Source: Holophagales bacterium (GTDB lineage: Bacteria; Acidobacteriota; Thermoanaerobaculia; Multivoradales; Multivoraceae). Taken from it: 64,000 nucleotides of DNA. This document shows, one piece after another, positions 31,220 through 40,651 of this stretch. Location of the stretch: positions 105,711-169,710 of the forward strand of contig VYDI01000047.1 of NCBI GenBank assembly GCA_009843505.1, in the 5' to 3' direction. The stretch's first letter is position 1; every line of letters starts with the position of its first letter. A model generated the notes under the pieces. That model worked only from the letters and a program-made list of their open reading frames with translations. It did no database searches and had not been told where the DNA came from. The translations under genes and the position numbers were made by a program.

Positions 31220-33049
31220 ATGAGCGGTAACCGGAAGAACGCTGAGCGCGGCGTCGCGGAGACGAGGCGGCTTCTGTGGCCTCCGCGCCGCCGGGTTCAG
31301 GCGGTGCTGGTGCTGGCGCTCGCGGTGGCGGCCGTTCTTCTGTTCCGGGTCCGTCAGGACGTGCGTCAGGCGCGCATCGACCTGCGGATGGTGGAAGCGG
31401 CGATGGCGGGCGCGGACTTCGAAGGTCTCGCCGATAGGGCGCCGCACTTGCTTGGTCTGGCTGCCCGCCAGGCGGCCGGAGAGAGTCGCTGGCGTGAGGT
31501 GGCGAATCTCTACGACGAGTACGCCGAGCATCTGCCGCCGGCACTGCTGGAGGCCGCCGAAGTCGAACTCGGGTTGGACCGCGCGGCCATGGAGGACGCA
31601 GCGGCCGGTGCCGGCGAAGTGGCGGCGGAGTCCCCGATCGAACCGCCCGCGTCGGCCTTCGAGAAGCGGCTGCGCCGGGCGCAACTCGTCGACGCCTCGG
31701 GTATCCAGCAACTGCTCTTCGACCGCCGGGGCCGGCCGCTTGGATCGATCGGCGATGACCGTTCGTTGACTCTGGAAGAGGATCTGCCGGCGGGTCTGGT
31801 GCCCCCGGAACTGGCGACTCACCTGCTGCCTCCCGCGCTTCAGCCGCCCGGCCTGGCCGCGGCCGGCCCGGGGGCGATGGCCGCCTCCACGGCCGGCGCG
31901 AGGGCGCTGCGGTTGACGATCGACCGGGCCTGGAGCGAGGCGGCCGCCAGGGCGCTGGGACGGGAGGAGGGTGCGATCACCATCCTCGAGATCCCGTCGG
32001 GCGCGGTGCTGGCGGCGGTCAGCAACCGGAATCGAAGAAGCCGCTGGCGGGCGCGCGGCGACAGCGTGCTCGATCCGCGCGAACCGGCGTCGATCGCCAA
32101 GCTGATCACCACGACAGCCGCGATGCGGGCCGGCCTCGACGCGGACAGCGAGATCGCCGACATGACCTGCCGCGGCTCGGTGCTGATGGACGGCGAGCGC
32201 CTCTACTGCGCCGCGATCCGCGGACGGCTCAGGGGGCTCACCGACGCGATGGCGAGCAGTTGCAACGTCTCCTTCGCCAGGCTCGCGATGGCTGTTGGAG
32301 ATCGGGCTTTGGTGGAAGAGTACGAGCGCTACGGCTTCGTGATCGGCGGACCTCAGGGTGAGGCCGTGCCGAGGAACGCGGTCGGCGTGGTGCACGAGTA
32401 CCGCCATCCCGGCAAGCGGCTCGGCGATCTCTCAATCGGCCTGGAGGAGGCTTCCATCACGCCCCTCGGCGCGGCCGTGTTCGCCGCCACGCTCGCGGAC
32501 GGGCTGCGGCGCGAGCCCAGGTTCGTGCTGCAGGCGGACGGCCTGCTCGGCATCTCGCCGCGGACGCCGGTCGCCAACGACCCGGAGGCGGTCGCGGTCC
32601 TGGATCCGTCCTGGCTGGCGCCGCTCCACGAGTCGATGCGAGCCGTCGTGTCGCCGGGCGGAACAGCGAACCGCGTGGCGCCGCGGCGCCTGCGGGTGGC
32701 GATGAAGACGGGGACCGCACGCGGCCCGGACAAGCCGTTCCACGTGAACTACGTCGGCTTCTTCCCCTCGGGCAGGGGCCAACTGCCGCGATACGCCTTC
32801 GCGGTGCGAGTGACCGCGCAACCGACTTCGTCTCGCATTCGGCGCGCGGGCTACGCCGTGACGAATCGCCTGCTGCGGGCACTCGACGGGCTGGTCGGCG
32901 AAGAGATCGAGGCCGGCGCTCGCGCGGCGGTGCGGCTTTCGGGAGCGACCGGAGCTAGCGCGGCAGAAGGTCCAGAAGCCGGCGCTTTGCGCCGGATGCC
33001 GGCGAGGACGCCGGCGCACCCAGTCGCTGCCGCGCAGGCGGGACCGTGA
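31220..33049 (+). CDS. Penicillin-binding protein transpeptidase domain protein
   Basis: A 609-residue protein with a cytoplasmic N-terminus, one TM helix at about 27-43, a ~180-residue periplasmic region, and a penicillin-binding transpeptidase domain. Active-site motifs are S291-x-x-K294 (PASIAKLITTT), S347-C-N349 (ASSCNVSFARL) and K496-T-G498 (AMKTGTARG). It resembles class B PBPs (FtsI/PBP2-like) but lacks a recognisable dimerisation domain. The last ~30 residues are encoded by a dispersed repeat and are probably not functional. It lies 24 bp after the sulfatase and overlaps the cytochrome gene by 4 bp. Confidence 0.85.
   Translation: MSGNRKNAERGVAETRRLLWPPRRRVQAVLVLALAVAAVLLFRVRQDVRQARIDLRMVEAAMAGADFEGLADRAPHLLGLAARQAAGESRWREVANLYDEYAEHLPPALLEAAEVELGLDRAAMEDAAAGAGEVAAESPIEPPASAFEKRLRRAQLVDASGIQQLLFDRRGRPLGSIGDDRSLTLEEDLPAGLVPPELATHLLPPALQPPGLAAAGPGAMAASTAGARALRLTIDRAWSEAAARALGREEGAITILEIPSGAVLAAVSNRNRRSRWRARGDSVLDPREPASIAKLITTTAAMRAGLDADSEIADMTCRGSVLMDGERLYCAAIRGRLRGLTDAMASSCNVSFARLAMAVGDRALVEEYERYGFVIGGPQGEAVPRNAVGVVHEYRHPGKRLGDLSIGLEEASITPLGAAVFAATLADGLRREPRFVLQADGLLGISPRTPVANDPEAVAVLDPSWLAPLHESMRAVVSPGGTANRVAPRRLRVAMKTGTARGPDKPFHVNYVGFFPSGRGQLPRYAFAVRVTAQPTSSRIRRAGYAVTNRLLRALDGLVGEEIEAGARAAVRLSGATGASAAEGPEAGALRRMPARTPAHPVAAAQAGP
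32958..33035. repeat. Dispersed repeat forming the 3' coding end of the PBP gene
   Basis: GCGCGGCAGAA (32958-32968), the core GCCGGCGAGGACGCCGGCGC with CACCCAG, and CTGCCGCGC (ends 33035). It lies inside the last codons of the transpeptidase gene and within 11 bp of the next start. Confidence 0.85.
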
Positions 33050-35901
33050 CCGCGGACGCGGGCTCCGCTCGGCGGCCCCCGCGACGTCGCTACCGGCCGG
33101 TCATCGGACCCCGGCTGAAGCCTCTGCTGTGGGTGGTCTTCGGGCTCTTCGCCTTGCTGGCGGTGAACTCGTTCTACCTCTCCGGCGTCCGCGTGGCCGA
33201 GGCGGCGACGGGCGAGACCTACCAGAACTGGTTCTACATCTCGATGTTCCTGCTGCACCTGGCGGTTGGGGCGCTGTTCGTGCTGCCGGTGATCTGGTTC
33301 GGCCTGGCCCACATGCGGAACGCGCGGACGCGACCGAACCGGCGCGCGGTGAAGGTCGGCTACGCGCTGTTCGGTACGGCGCTGGTCCTCCTGTTCAGCG
33401 GCATCGTCCTGACCCGGATCGAAGGCGTGATCACGGTGAACGATCCGACGGTCCGGGGCGTGGCCTACTGGCTCCACGTGCTGACGCCCCTGGTGGCGGC
33501 GTGGCTGTTCGTGCTCCACCGGCTCGCGGGCAAGCGGATCAACTGGCGGATCGGCGGCCGCGTGGCGGCAGCGGCCGTCGTGCTGGTGGGTGTCGCCCTG
33601 GTGCTCCAGTTCCAGGACCCGCGGGCCTGGAACGTGGAGGGTCCGGCGTCGGGCGAGCAGTACTTCTTCCCGTCGCTGGCGCGCACCGCGAGCGGCGGCT
33701 TCATCCCGGAGCACGCGCTGAGCAACGATGCCTACTGCGTCGAGTGTCATGCGGACGTTCACGAGCGCTGGAGCTACAGCGCCCACCGGTTCAGCTCCTT
33801 CAACAATCCGGCGTACAGCTTCTCGGTGCAGCAGACGCGCGACAAGGCCTACGAGCGCTCGGGCGACGTTCAGGCGTCCCGCTTCTGCGCCGGTTGCCAC
33901 GACCCGGTCATCTTCTTCTCCGGCGCCTTCGACGATCCGGACTTCGACATCGACCAGCCGGCCGCTCACGCCGGGATCACCTGCACCTCGTGCCACGCGA
34001 TCACCCACATCAACAGCCCGCGCGGCAACGCCGACTACACGATCGAGGAACCCCAGCACTACCCGTTCGCGTTCTCGGACTCCGCAATGCTCCGCTATGT
34101 CAACCATCAGCTCGTCAAGGCCAAGCCGGAGCTGCACAAGCGGACCTTCCTCAAGCCCCTGCACACGACCTCCGAGTTCTGCGGCTCCTGCCACAAGGTC
34201 CACCTCCCGGAGGAACTGAACCACTACAAGTTCCTGCGCGGGCAGAATCACTACGACTCGCACCTGCTCTCAGGCGTCTCCGGGCACGGCGTGGCGAGCT
34301 TCTACTACCCGCCCAAGGCGGAGCCCAACTGCAACGGCTGCCACATGGAACTGCTGCCGTCGGAGGACTTCGGCTCCCGGCGCTATCCGGGGAGCGAGCA
34401 GCCGGAGGTCACGCAGGTCCACGATCACCTGTTCCCGTCGGCGAACACCGGCATCCCCCACCTGCTGGACTTTCCGGACTGGGTGATCGAGGCGCACCGG
34501 GAGTTCAACGAGGGCGTGGTCGACGTGGACATCTTCGGCGTCAAGCCGGGCGGCACGATCGAGGACGAGTTGATCGCGCCGCTCCGGCCGGAGGTCCCGG
34601 CGCTGGAGCCGGGAGAGGACTACCTCCTTGAGGTCGTCGTGCGCACCCTGGGCCTGGGCCACCACCTGACCCAGGGCACCGCGGACTCGAACCAGCTCTG
34701 GCTCGACGTCGAGGTGCGCGACGAGTTGGGCAACCTGGTCGGCCGCAGCGGCGGGCTCGGCGAGGGCAACCGAGTCGATCCCTGGTCGCACTTCATCAAC
34801 GTGTACATGCTCGACCGGGACGGTAAGCGGATCGACCGCCGCAACGCGGAAGACATCTTCGTGCCGCTCTACGACCACCAGATCCCGCCGGGAGCGGGCG
34901 ACGTGGTCCACTACCGGCTGGAGGTGCCGCCGGCGGGCGCGACCGCCGCGCTGACGGTTGAGGCTGCGCTTCGATACCGGAAGTTCGACACGACCTACCT
35001 GCGCCACATCTACGGTCCGGAAACGGCGAACGAACTGCCGATCCTCGACCTGGCCCGCGACTCGGTGACGTTCCAGGTGGGTGGCGGCGCGGCGGCGCCC
35101 GATGCTGACGCCGACTCGTCCGCGGCGTCCGTCCGCGAGCCTGGAAAGCCCCTGTGGCAACGCTGGAACGACTACGGCATCGGCCTGCTGCGCAAGGGCG
35201 GCACCGGCCGCGGCGAGCTTCGCCAGGCGATCGAGGCCTTCACGCGGGTCGAGGAGCTGGGTCGCCCCGACGGTCCGCTCAACCTGGCGCGCGTCTACCT
35301 GGCCCAGGGCACGGTGCGGGACGACGCCATCGCGGCGCTCGAGCGCGCGGCGGCCTTCGATCCGCCGGCGCCGAGCTGGTCGGTCGCCTGGTTCTCGGGC
35401 CTGGTGAACCTGCAGAACGGCGCGATCGACGACGCGATCTCGAACTTCCGCTCGATCCTCGAGGCGGACAGCGAGGAGATGCGCCGTCGTGGTTTCGACT
35501 TCAGCCGCGACGTGCGTCTGCACAACGAACTCGGACTGGCCCTGTTCGAGCGCGCCAAGCGGGAGCGCGGCCCGGCCCGGGCCGATGCGCGGGCGGACCG
35601 GCTGCACGAGGCCCGCGAGTCGTTCGAACGGGCGCTCGTCATCGACCCGGAGAACGTGACGGCGCACTACAACCTCGGCCTGATCCACGCCCAGCTCGGC
35701 GACGCGGACAGCGCGGTCCGGCACCGCGAGCTTCACGCGCGCTACAAGCCGGACGACAACGCCCGCGACCGGGCGATCGCCATCGCCAGGCGCGCCGCCG
35801 CCGCGGCCGATCACGCCGCGGAGGCGATCGTCATCTACGACCTGCACCGGCCCGAGCGTTTCGAGGGTAGCCGGCCGGCCGTTGCGGGAGGCGGCGGTTG
35901 A
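33046..35901 (+). CDS. Five-haem membrane cytochrome c with C-terminal TPR domain
   Basis: A 951-residue protein. Five N-terminal membrane helices (about 27-47, 63-86, 105-123, 140-158, 172-189), with His71, His144 and His158 positioned as possible b-haem ligands, are followed by a cytochrome c554-like domain. Its five CXXCH motifs begin at C231, C281, C313, C379 and C429. A beta-rich domain then precedes TPR-like repeats from about residue 690. It probably moves electrons between the quinone pool and periplasmic acceptors. The start is GTG 33046, overlapping the PBP stop (GTGA); the stop overlaps the next gene by 4 bp. The three-part fusion is unusual. Confidence 0.87.
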   Translation: MTADAGSARRPPRRRYRPVIGPRLKPLLWVVFGLFALLAVNSFYLSGVRVAEAATGETYQNWFYISMFLLHLAVGALFVLPVIWFGLAHMRNARTRPNRRAVKVGYALFGTALVLLFSGIVLTRIEGVITVNDPTVRGVAYWLHVLTPLVAAWLFVLHRLAGKRINWRIGGRVAAAAVVLVGVALVLQFQDPRAWNVEGPASGEQYFFPSLARTASGGFIPEHALSNDAYCVECHADVHERWSYSAHRFSSFNNPAYSFSVQQTRDKAYERSGDVQASRFCAGCHDPVIFFSGAFDDPDFDIDQPAAHAGITCTSCHAITHINSPRGNADYTIEEPQHYPFAFSDSAMLRYVNHQLVKAKPELHKRTFLKPLHTTSEFCGSCHKVHLPEELNHYKFLRGQNHYDSHLLSGVSGHGVASFYYPPKAEPNCNGCHMELLPSEDFGSRRYPGSEQPEVTQVHDHLFPSANTGIPHLLDFPDWVIEAHREFNEGVVDVDIFGVKPGGTIEDELIAPLRPEVPALEPGEDYLLEVVVRTLGLGHHLTQGTADSNQLWLDVEVRDELGNLVGRSGGLGEGNRVDPWSHFINVYMLDRDGKRIDRRNAEDIFVPLYDHQIPPGAGDVVHYRLEVPPAGATAALTVEAALRYRKFDTTYLRHIYGPETANELPILDLARDSVTFQVGGGAAAPDADADSSAASVREPGKPLWQRWNDYGIGLLRKGGTGRGELRQAIEAFTRVEELGRPDGPLNLARVYLAQGTVRDDAIAALERAAAFDPPAPSWSVAWFSGLVNLQNGAIDDAISNFRSILEADSEEMRRRGFDFSRDVRLHNELGLALFERAKRERGPARADARADRLHEARESFERALVIDPENVTAHYNLGLIHAQLGDADSAVRHRELHARYKPDDNARDRAIAIARRAAAAADHAAEAIVIYDLHRPERFEGSRPAVAGGGG

Positions 35902-37841
35902 GGCCGGATCGCCCGGACGAAGAGCCGGAGGAGTTCGGGGAAGGGCCGGGGGCCGGGGAACCGGTCCCCGAGGAGGAACTCGCGCCGGAAGACGACGCGG
36001 TCATCGGCCGCGTCTTCACGCGTTCCCTCAAGGTGCTGGCGGCCCTGGCGGCGGCCGCGCTCCTCGTCGTGGCGCTCCGTTACGTGTTCCGGGCCGGTCC
36101 GGACGAGGCGGTCGAGATCCCCGTGGCCGCGCCGCGCGCCGTCGACGCGGCGCCGCCGGACGTGCCCGTCGTGTCCTTCAGGGACATCACCGCGGAGGCC
36201 GGCATCGACTTCGTCCATGTCAACGGCGCCGCGGGCGAGGCCCTGCTGCCGGAGACGATGGGCGCCGGCGCGGCCTTTCTGGACGTCGACCGTGACGGTG
36301 ACCAGGACCTCCTGCTCGTCAACTCGACGACCTGGGACGCAGTTCTCTCGGGGGCAGAGGTTGGGCCGGGGGTCGGACCGACGATGTCGCTGTACGAGAA
36401 CGATGGCGCCGGCAGGTTCGCGGACCGCACGGCGGGCTCGGGCCTGGAGGTCAGCTTCTACGGCACGGGCGTCGCGGTCGGCGACGTCGACGGTGACGGC
36501 TGGACGGACGTCTTCGTCTCGGCGGTCGGCCCGAACCGGCTGTTCCGCAATGTGGGAGGAACCCGCTTCGAGGACGTGACGGCGGCCGCCGGCGTCGGCG
36601 GCGCCGCCACCGAGTGGAGCAGCAGCAGCGCCTTCTTCGACGCCGACGGAGACGGCGACCTCGATCTGCTGGTCGGGAACTACGTGCGCTGGTCCCGGGA
36701 GATCGACATCGAAGTCGGTTACCAGTTGACCGGCGTCGGGCGCGCCTACGGTCCGCCGCTCAACTACGGCGGCACGACGATGGATCTGTACCGGAACGAT
36801 GGCGCGGGCGTGTTCGCCGACGTGTCCGAGGAGGCGGGCCTGCACATCCTGAATCCGGCGACGGACACACCGGTGGCGAAGACCCTCGGACTGGCGCCGG
36901 TGGACATCGAGGGGGACGGCGACATCGATGTCGTGGTGGCGAACGACACGGTGCGCAACTTCCTGCTGGTGAACGACGGCAGCGGCGTGTTCACGGAAGA
37001 CGGGGAGCTCTACGGACTCGCCTACGGCCGGGACGGCGCGGCGACCGGCGCGATGGGCGCCGACGCCGCCGACTTCCGCAACGACGGCGAACTCGGCTTC
37101 GCCATCGCGAACTTCGCCAACGAGATGACTTCCCTCTACGTCTCCCAGGGCGACCCCACGCTGTGGAGCGACGAGGCGATCACCGCCGGCATCGGCGCGC
37201 CGAGCCGCCGCGTGCTGAGTTTCGGGCTGTTCTTCTTCGACTACGACCTGGACGGTCGCCTCGACCTGCTCCAGGTCAACGGCCACCTGGAGGACGACAT
37301 CGAGGTGGTCGAGCCGAGCCAGCAGTACCGGCAGGCGCCGCAATTGTTCTGGAACGCCGGGCCCGACGCGTCGGCGACCTTCGTGCCGGTCGAGCCCGCG
37401 CCCGGCGACGGCCTGACGATGGAACTGGTCGGCCGCGGATCGAGCTACGCCGACATTGACGGTGACGGCGACCTCGACGTGCTGTTGCTCCAGACCGGCG
37501 ACCGGCCGCTGCTGCTGCGCAACGATCAGGAGACCGGGCACCGCTGGCTGCGCTTCCTGCTCCGCGGCGACGGCGAGCGCGTGAACCGGGACGCCGTCGG
37601 CGCCTGGGTCGAGGTCGAGCAGGAGACCGTGGCCGGACCGGTCGTCCAGCGTCGTCGTGTCATGCCGACCCGGAGCTACCAGAGCCAAGTCGAACCGGTG
37701 GTGACGATCGGCCTGGGCGAGGTGGCGTCGGTTGACGACCTGACGCGGGTCGACGTGCTGTGGCCTGACGGTTCCCGCCAGGCAGTGGACGTCGATGGCC
37801 TCGATCGGGTCGTCGAAGTGACGTACCGGCCCCCAGACTAG
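35898..37841 (+). CDS. FG-GAP/VCBS-repeat protein with ASPIC/UnbV C-terminus (CRTAC1-like)
   Basis: A 647-residue protein with a membrane anchor at about 35-54 and a seven-bladed beta-propeller made from calcium-binding FG-GAP repeats (FLDVDRDGDQDLLLVNS, GDVDGDGWTDVFVSAVG, FDADGDGDLDLLVGN, DIDGDGDLDVLLLQT). The end matches ASPIC/UnbV (VTIGLGEV, then RVDVLWPDGSRQAV). Such proteins are secreted or surface-anchored and often encoded next to multihaem c554 proteins with TPRs, as here; their function is not established. The start is TTG 35898 overlapping the upstream stop (TTGA), so the two are coupled. Confidence 0.9.
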   Translation: MRPDRPDEEPEEFGEGPGAGEPVPEEELAPEDDAVIGRVFTRSLKVLAALAAAALLVVALRYVFRAGPDEAVEIPVAAPRAVDAAPPDVPVVSFRDITAEAGIDFVHVNGAAGEALLPETMGAGAAFLDVDRDGDQDLLLVNSTTWDAVLSGAEVGPGVGPTMSLYENDGAGRFADRTAGSGLEVSFYGTGVAVGDVDGDGWTDVFVSAVGPNRLFRNVGGTRFEDVTAAAGVGGAATEWSSSSAFFDADGDGDLDLLVGNYVRWSREIDIEVGYQLTGVGRAYGPPLNYGGTTMDLYRNDGAGVFADVSEEAGLHILNPATDTPVAKTLGLAPVDIEGDGDIDVVVANDTVRNFLLVNDGSGVFTEDGELYGLAYGRDGAATGAMGADAADFRNDGELGFAIANFANEMTSLYVSQGDPTLWSDEAITAGIGAPSRRVLSFGLFFFDYDLDGRLDLLQVNGHLEDDIEVVEPSQQYRQAPQLFWNAGPDASATFVPVEPAPGDGLTMELVGRGSSYADIDGDGDLDVLLLQTGDRPLLLRNDQETGHRWLRFLLRGDGERVNRDAVGAWVEVEQETVAGPVVQRRRVMPTRSYQSQVEPVVTIGLGEVASVDDLTRVDVLWPDGSRQAVDVDGLDRVVEVTYRPPD

Positions 37842-37899
37842 CGGAGCCGGCCACACCTCCGATGCGACCGTGTACAGTAGACGGTCCGCATCCCCTGAG

Positions 37900-39291
37900 A
37901 TGAAAACGCTCCGAGTTCGTTTGGTTCGGGCGCTGCCGATACTCCTTGCCGGCCTGCTGCCGGCCGGCCTCGCCGCGCAGACGATCGTCCTGACGAACGT
38001 CAACATCATCGACGGCAACGGTGGTCCGGTGCAGCAGGGGATGACGATCGTCATCGAGGGCCAGCGGATCGCCTCGATCACGGAGGGCGCCTACCAAGCC
38101 GCGGATGCCGACGACGGCGCCGAAGTCCACGATCTCGATGGCGCCTGGGTGCTTCCCGGGTTCTGGAACATGCACGCTCACCTGAGCGTGATGTTCCCGG
38201 ACAATCCCGCCCTTGCCGGCGAACGGATGCCGTCCAAGGTCATCCGCGCCGGGCTGAACTCGATCGACGGGCTGCGCCACGGCTTCACCAGCGTGCGCTC
38301 GGTGGGCGAGGAGGACTACATCGACGTCGCCTGGCAGCAGGCGTTCGACCATGGCTTCTTCCTCGGTCCGCGGGTCTTCGCCAGCGGCGAGCCGGTGAGC
38401 CCGACCGCGGGACATCGCGGTTACGTCGAGGAAGGCGCCGACGGCGTGGCCGCGATCCGCAAGGAGGTACGGAGGCGCGTCCAGAAGGGCGCCAGGGTGA
38501 TCAAGCTGTTCAGCGTCGAGATGCTGCCGGACGAGCTGGAGACGGCGGTCCAGACGGCGCACAGCCTGGGCGTTCACGTGACCTCCCACGTCCGCGAACC
38601 AGGGGCGCTTGCCGCGGTGAAGGCAGGAGTGGACTGTCTCGAGCACGGCTACGGCCTGACCGACGAGACGATCGAGCTGATGGCCAAGAAGGGGACGTTC
38701 TACACCCCGACGATCATCTGCAACCTGAGCGCCGGGTACATCGCCGAGCGCGAGGCGCGGCTGGCGGAACTCGGATACGCGGACGACGAGGAGATCGTGC
38801 GGTTGCGGACGATGGTCGCCTTCGCCGACGAACGGTCGCCGGAGTTCGCACGCGAACAGCGGCGCATCCTGAAGAAGTCGGCCGAGGCGGGCGTCAAGCT
38901 GCTGATCGGCTCGGACTCCATGCCGGTCGGCGAGATGGGATTCCTGGAGATGGAGCAGTTCGTCATCTCCGGAGTCAGCGAGATGGACACGATCATCGCG
39001 GCAACGCGGAACGCGGCCGAGGTACAGGGTGTGCTCGACGTGCTCGGCACGGTCGAGGAAGGGAAGCTGGCCGATCTGGTCGTCCTGGGGGCCAACCCGC
39101 TCGAGAACATCTCGAACATCCGCGAGACGGTCATGGTGCTCAAGGGCGGCGTGATCGTCGACCTGGACGGGCAACTCGGAACGGCGACCTACTGGGACTA
39201 CTACGGCTCGATGGAGTTGCCGGAGGGCTTCCTCGCTGAGTCCGAGGCGGCGGCGGGCTTCCAGCGCGGCAACACGGCATCGGATCAATAG
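37900..39291 (+). CDS. Exported amidohydrolase (imidazolonepropionase-like)
   Basis: A 463-residue metal-dependent hydrolase. A signal peptide ends at GLAAQ (about residue 27). The metal motif HxH lies in FWNMHAHLSV, further ligands in VTSHVREPG and LEHGYGL, and the catalytic Asp in IGSDSMPVGE. The C-terminal strand (VEEGKLADLVVLGANPLENI) is characteristic of this amidohydrolase branch, which includes prolidase-like and organophosphate or dipeptide hydrolases. The ATG at 37900 is chosen; an upstream in-frame ATG at 37870 would precede the signal peptide. It forms a paralogous pair with the next gene, 30 bp away. Confidence 0.92.
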   Translation: MKTLRVRLVRALPILLAGLLPAGLAAQTIVLTNVNIIDGNGGPVQQGMTIVIEGQRIASITEGAYQAADADDGAEVHDLDGAWVLPGFWNMHAHLSVMFPDNPALAGERMPSKVIRAGLNSIDGLRHGFTSVRSVGEEDYIDVAWQQAFDHGFFLGPRVFASGEPVSPTAGHRGYVEEGADGVAAIRKEVRRRVQKGARVIKLFSVEMLPDELETAVQTAHSLGVHVTSHVREPGALAAVKAGVDCLEHGYGLTDETIELMAKKGTFYTPTIICNLSAGYIAEREARLAELGYADDEEIVRLRTMVAFADERSPEFAREQRRILKKSAEAGVKLLIGSDSMPVGEMGFLEMEQFVISGVSEMDTIIAATRNAAEVQGVLDVLGTVEEGKLADLVVLGANPLENISNIRETVMVLKGGVIVDLDGQLGTATYWDYYGSMELPEGFLAESEAAAGFQRGNTASDQ

Positions 39292-39321
39292 CGCGATCGG
39301 TACATCGCAGGAGGGCAAGGG

Positions 39322-40638
39322 ATGAAGCGGAACACAAGCAGGACCCGCGGAGTTCTTTCCGCGACTCTGGTTCTACTGCTGCCCATCGGGGCCGTCGCCC
39401 AGACGACCGTCCTCACCAACGCCACCGTCATCGACGCTACCGGCGCGTCGCCGATCGACGACGCCGCGGTAGTCATCGAGGGCAACCGGATCACCGCGAT
39501 CCACACGCCGTCGTCCTCCGCGCCGAACCCCGGCGACGATGGCCGCGTCCTCGACCTCGGCGGCGCCTACGTCCTGCCGGGCCTGTGGAACAACCACTCC
39601 CATCTCGGCGACCTGCTGCCGGACCCGAAGGGCCTGCTCGAGGACGAACCGCTGCCGCGGGCCATGATCCGGGCCGGCCGCAATGCGATCGACGCGCTCA
39701 AGGCCGGCTTCACGACGCTGCGGATCACCGGCGACCGCGACTTCATCGACGTCGCCTGGAAGGAGGCGTTCGATTCCGGCGCCTTCGTCGGGCCGCGGAT
39801 CGTCGCCGGCGGCCCGCCGCTCTCGACCGACGGCGACACGGACTGGCTGGTTCGGACCGGCAAGGGGCCGGAGGGGATCCGGGAGATCGTCGCCGACAAC
39901 ATCGCGAACGGGGTCCAGCTCATCAAGTTCCTGGGCAGCCGCATGCCGCCGGAGGAGTTGATCGCCGGGATCGAGGAAGCGCATCGGCACGGCGTTCCGG
40001 TCACCATCCACGGCGGGGACAGGACGGCCCGGATCGCCGCTATGGCCGGCGCCGAGAGCATGGAGCACGGCAACGACCTCTCCGACGACACGATCCGGAT
40101 GATGGCTGAGGCGGAGATGTTCCTCGACCCGACGATCCAGTGCAACCTGAGCGACGAGTTCATCGTCGAGCGGGAACGGCTGATCGCGGAGGCCGGGTAC
40201 GTTGCGCCACCGGAAGTCATCGAAGGCCGGGTGCGGGTCTCCCGTGCCGACGAGCGAAGCCCTGACCACGCGAACCACGCGCGCGACGTGATCAACAAGG
40301 CCTACGCGGCGGGTATCCGCCTGACCACCGGCAGCGACTCGAACCCGATCTCGGAGATCGGCATTCTCGAGATCGAGCAGTTCGTCTTCCACGGCATCCC
40401 GGCGATGGGCGCCATTCAGGCGGCGACCCGGAACAGCGCCGAGATGATGGGCATGCTCGACGACCTGGGCACGGTCGAGGTCGGCAAGCTCGCCGACCTG
40501 ATCGTGCTCGAGAAGAACCCGCTCGAGCACATCTCGCACCTGCGCAGCCTGTCCATGGTGATCAAGGACGGCAAGATCGTGAACCGCTCGAAGGATGAGG
40601 GCCAGGCCAGCTTCTGGGAGCTGTACCTGCAGGACTGA
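39322..40638 (+). CDS. Exported amidohydrolase, paralogue of the upstream gene
   Basis: A 438-residue enzyme with signal peptide (cleaved near AVAQ, residue 26), metal-binding HSH in LWNNHSHLGD, then VTIHGGDRT, SMEHGNDLS and TGSDSNPISE. It aligns along its length with the preceding protein (for instance TVLTNATVIDATG against IVLTNVNIIDGNG), so the pair arose by tandem duplication with considerable divergence. The GGAGG site before ATG 39322 is good (AGGAGGG). The distinct active-site flanks suggest different substrates. Confidence 0.92.
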   Translation: MKRNTSRTRGVLSATLVLLLPIGAVAQTTVLTNATVIDATGASPIDDAAVVIEGNRITAIHTPSSSAPNPGDDGRVLDLGGAYVLPGLWNNHSHLGDLLPDPKGLLEDEPLPRAMIRAGRNAIDALKAGFTTLRITGDRDFIDVAWKEAFDSGAFVGPRIVAGGPPLSTDGDTDWLVRTGKGPEGIREIVADNIANGVQLIKFLGSRMPPEELIAGIEEAHRHGVPVTIHGGDRTARIAAMAGAESMEHGNDLSDDTIRMMAEAEMFLDPTIQCNLSDEFIVERERLIAEAGYVAPPEVIEGRVRVSRADERSPDHANHARDVINKAYAAGIRLTTGSDSNPISEIGILEIEQFVFHGIPAMGAIQAATRNSAEMMGMLDDLGTVEVGKLADLIVLEKNPLEHISHLRSLSMVIKDGKIVNRSKDEGQASFWELYLQD

Positions 40639-40651
40639 AGGTGAGGCGCAG

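Noticed and set aside
30488..32407. A 639-codon minus-strand frame across sulfatase and PBP
   Set aside because: Both plus-strand genes have catalytic motifs; the antisense frame has none.
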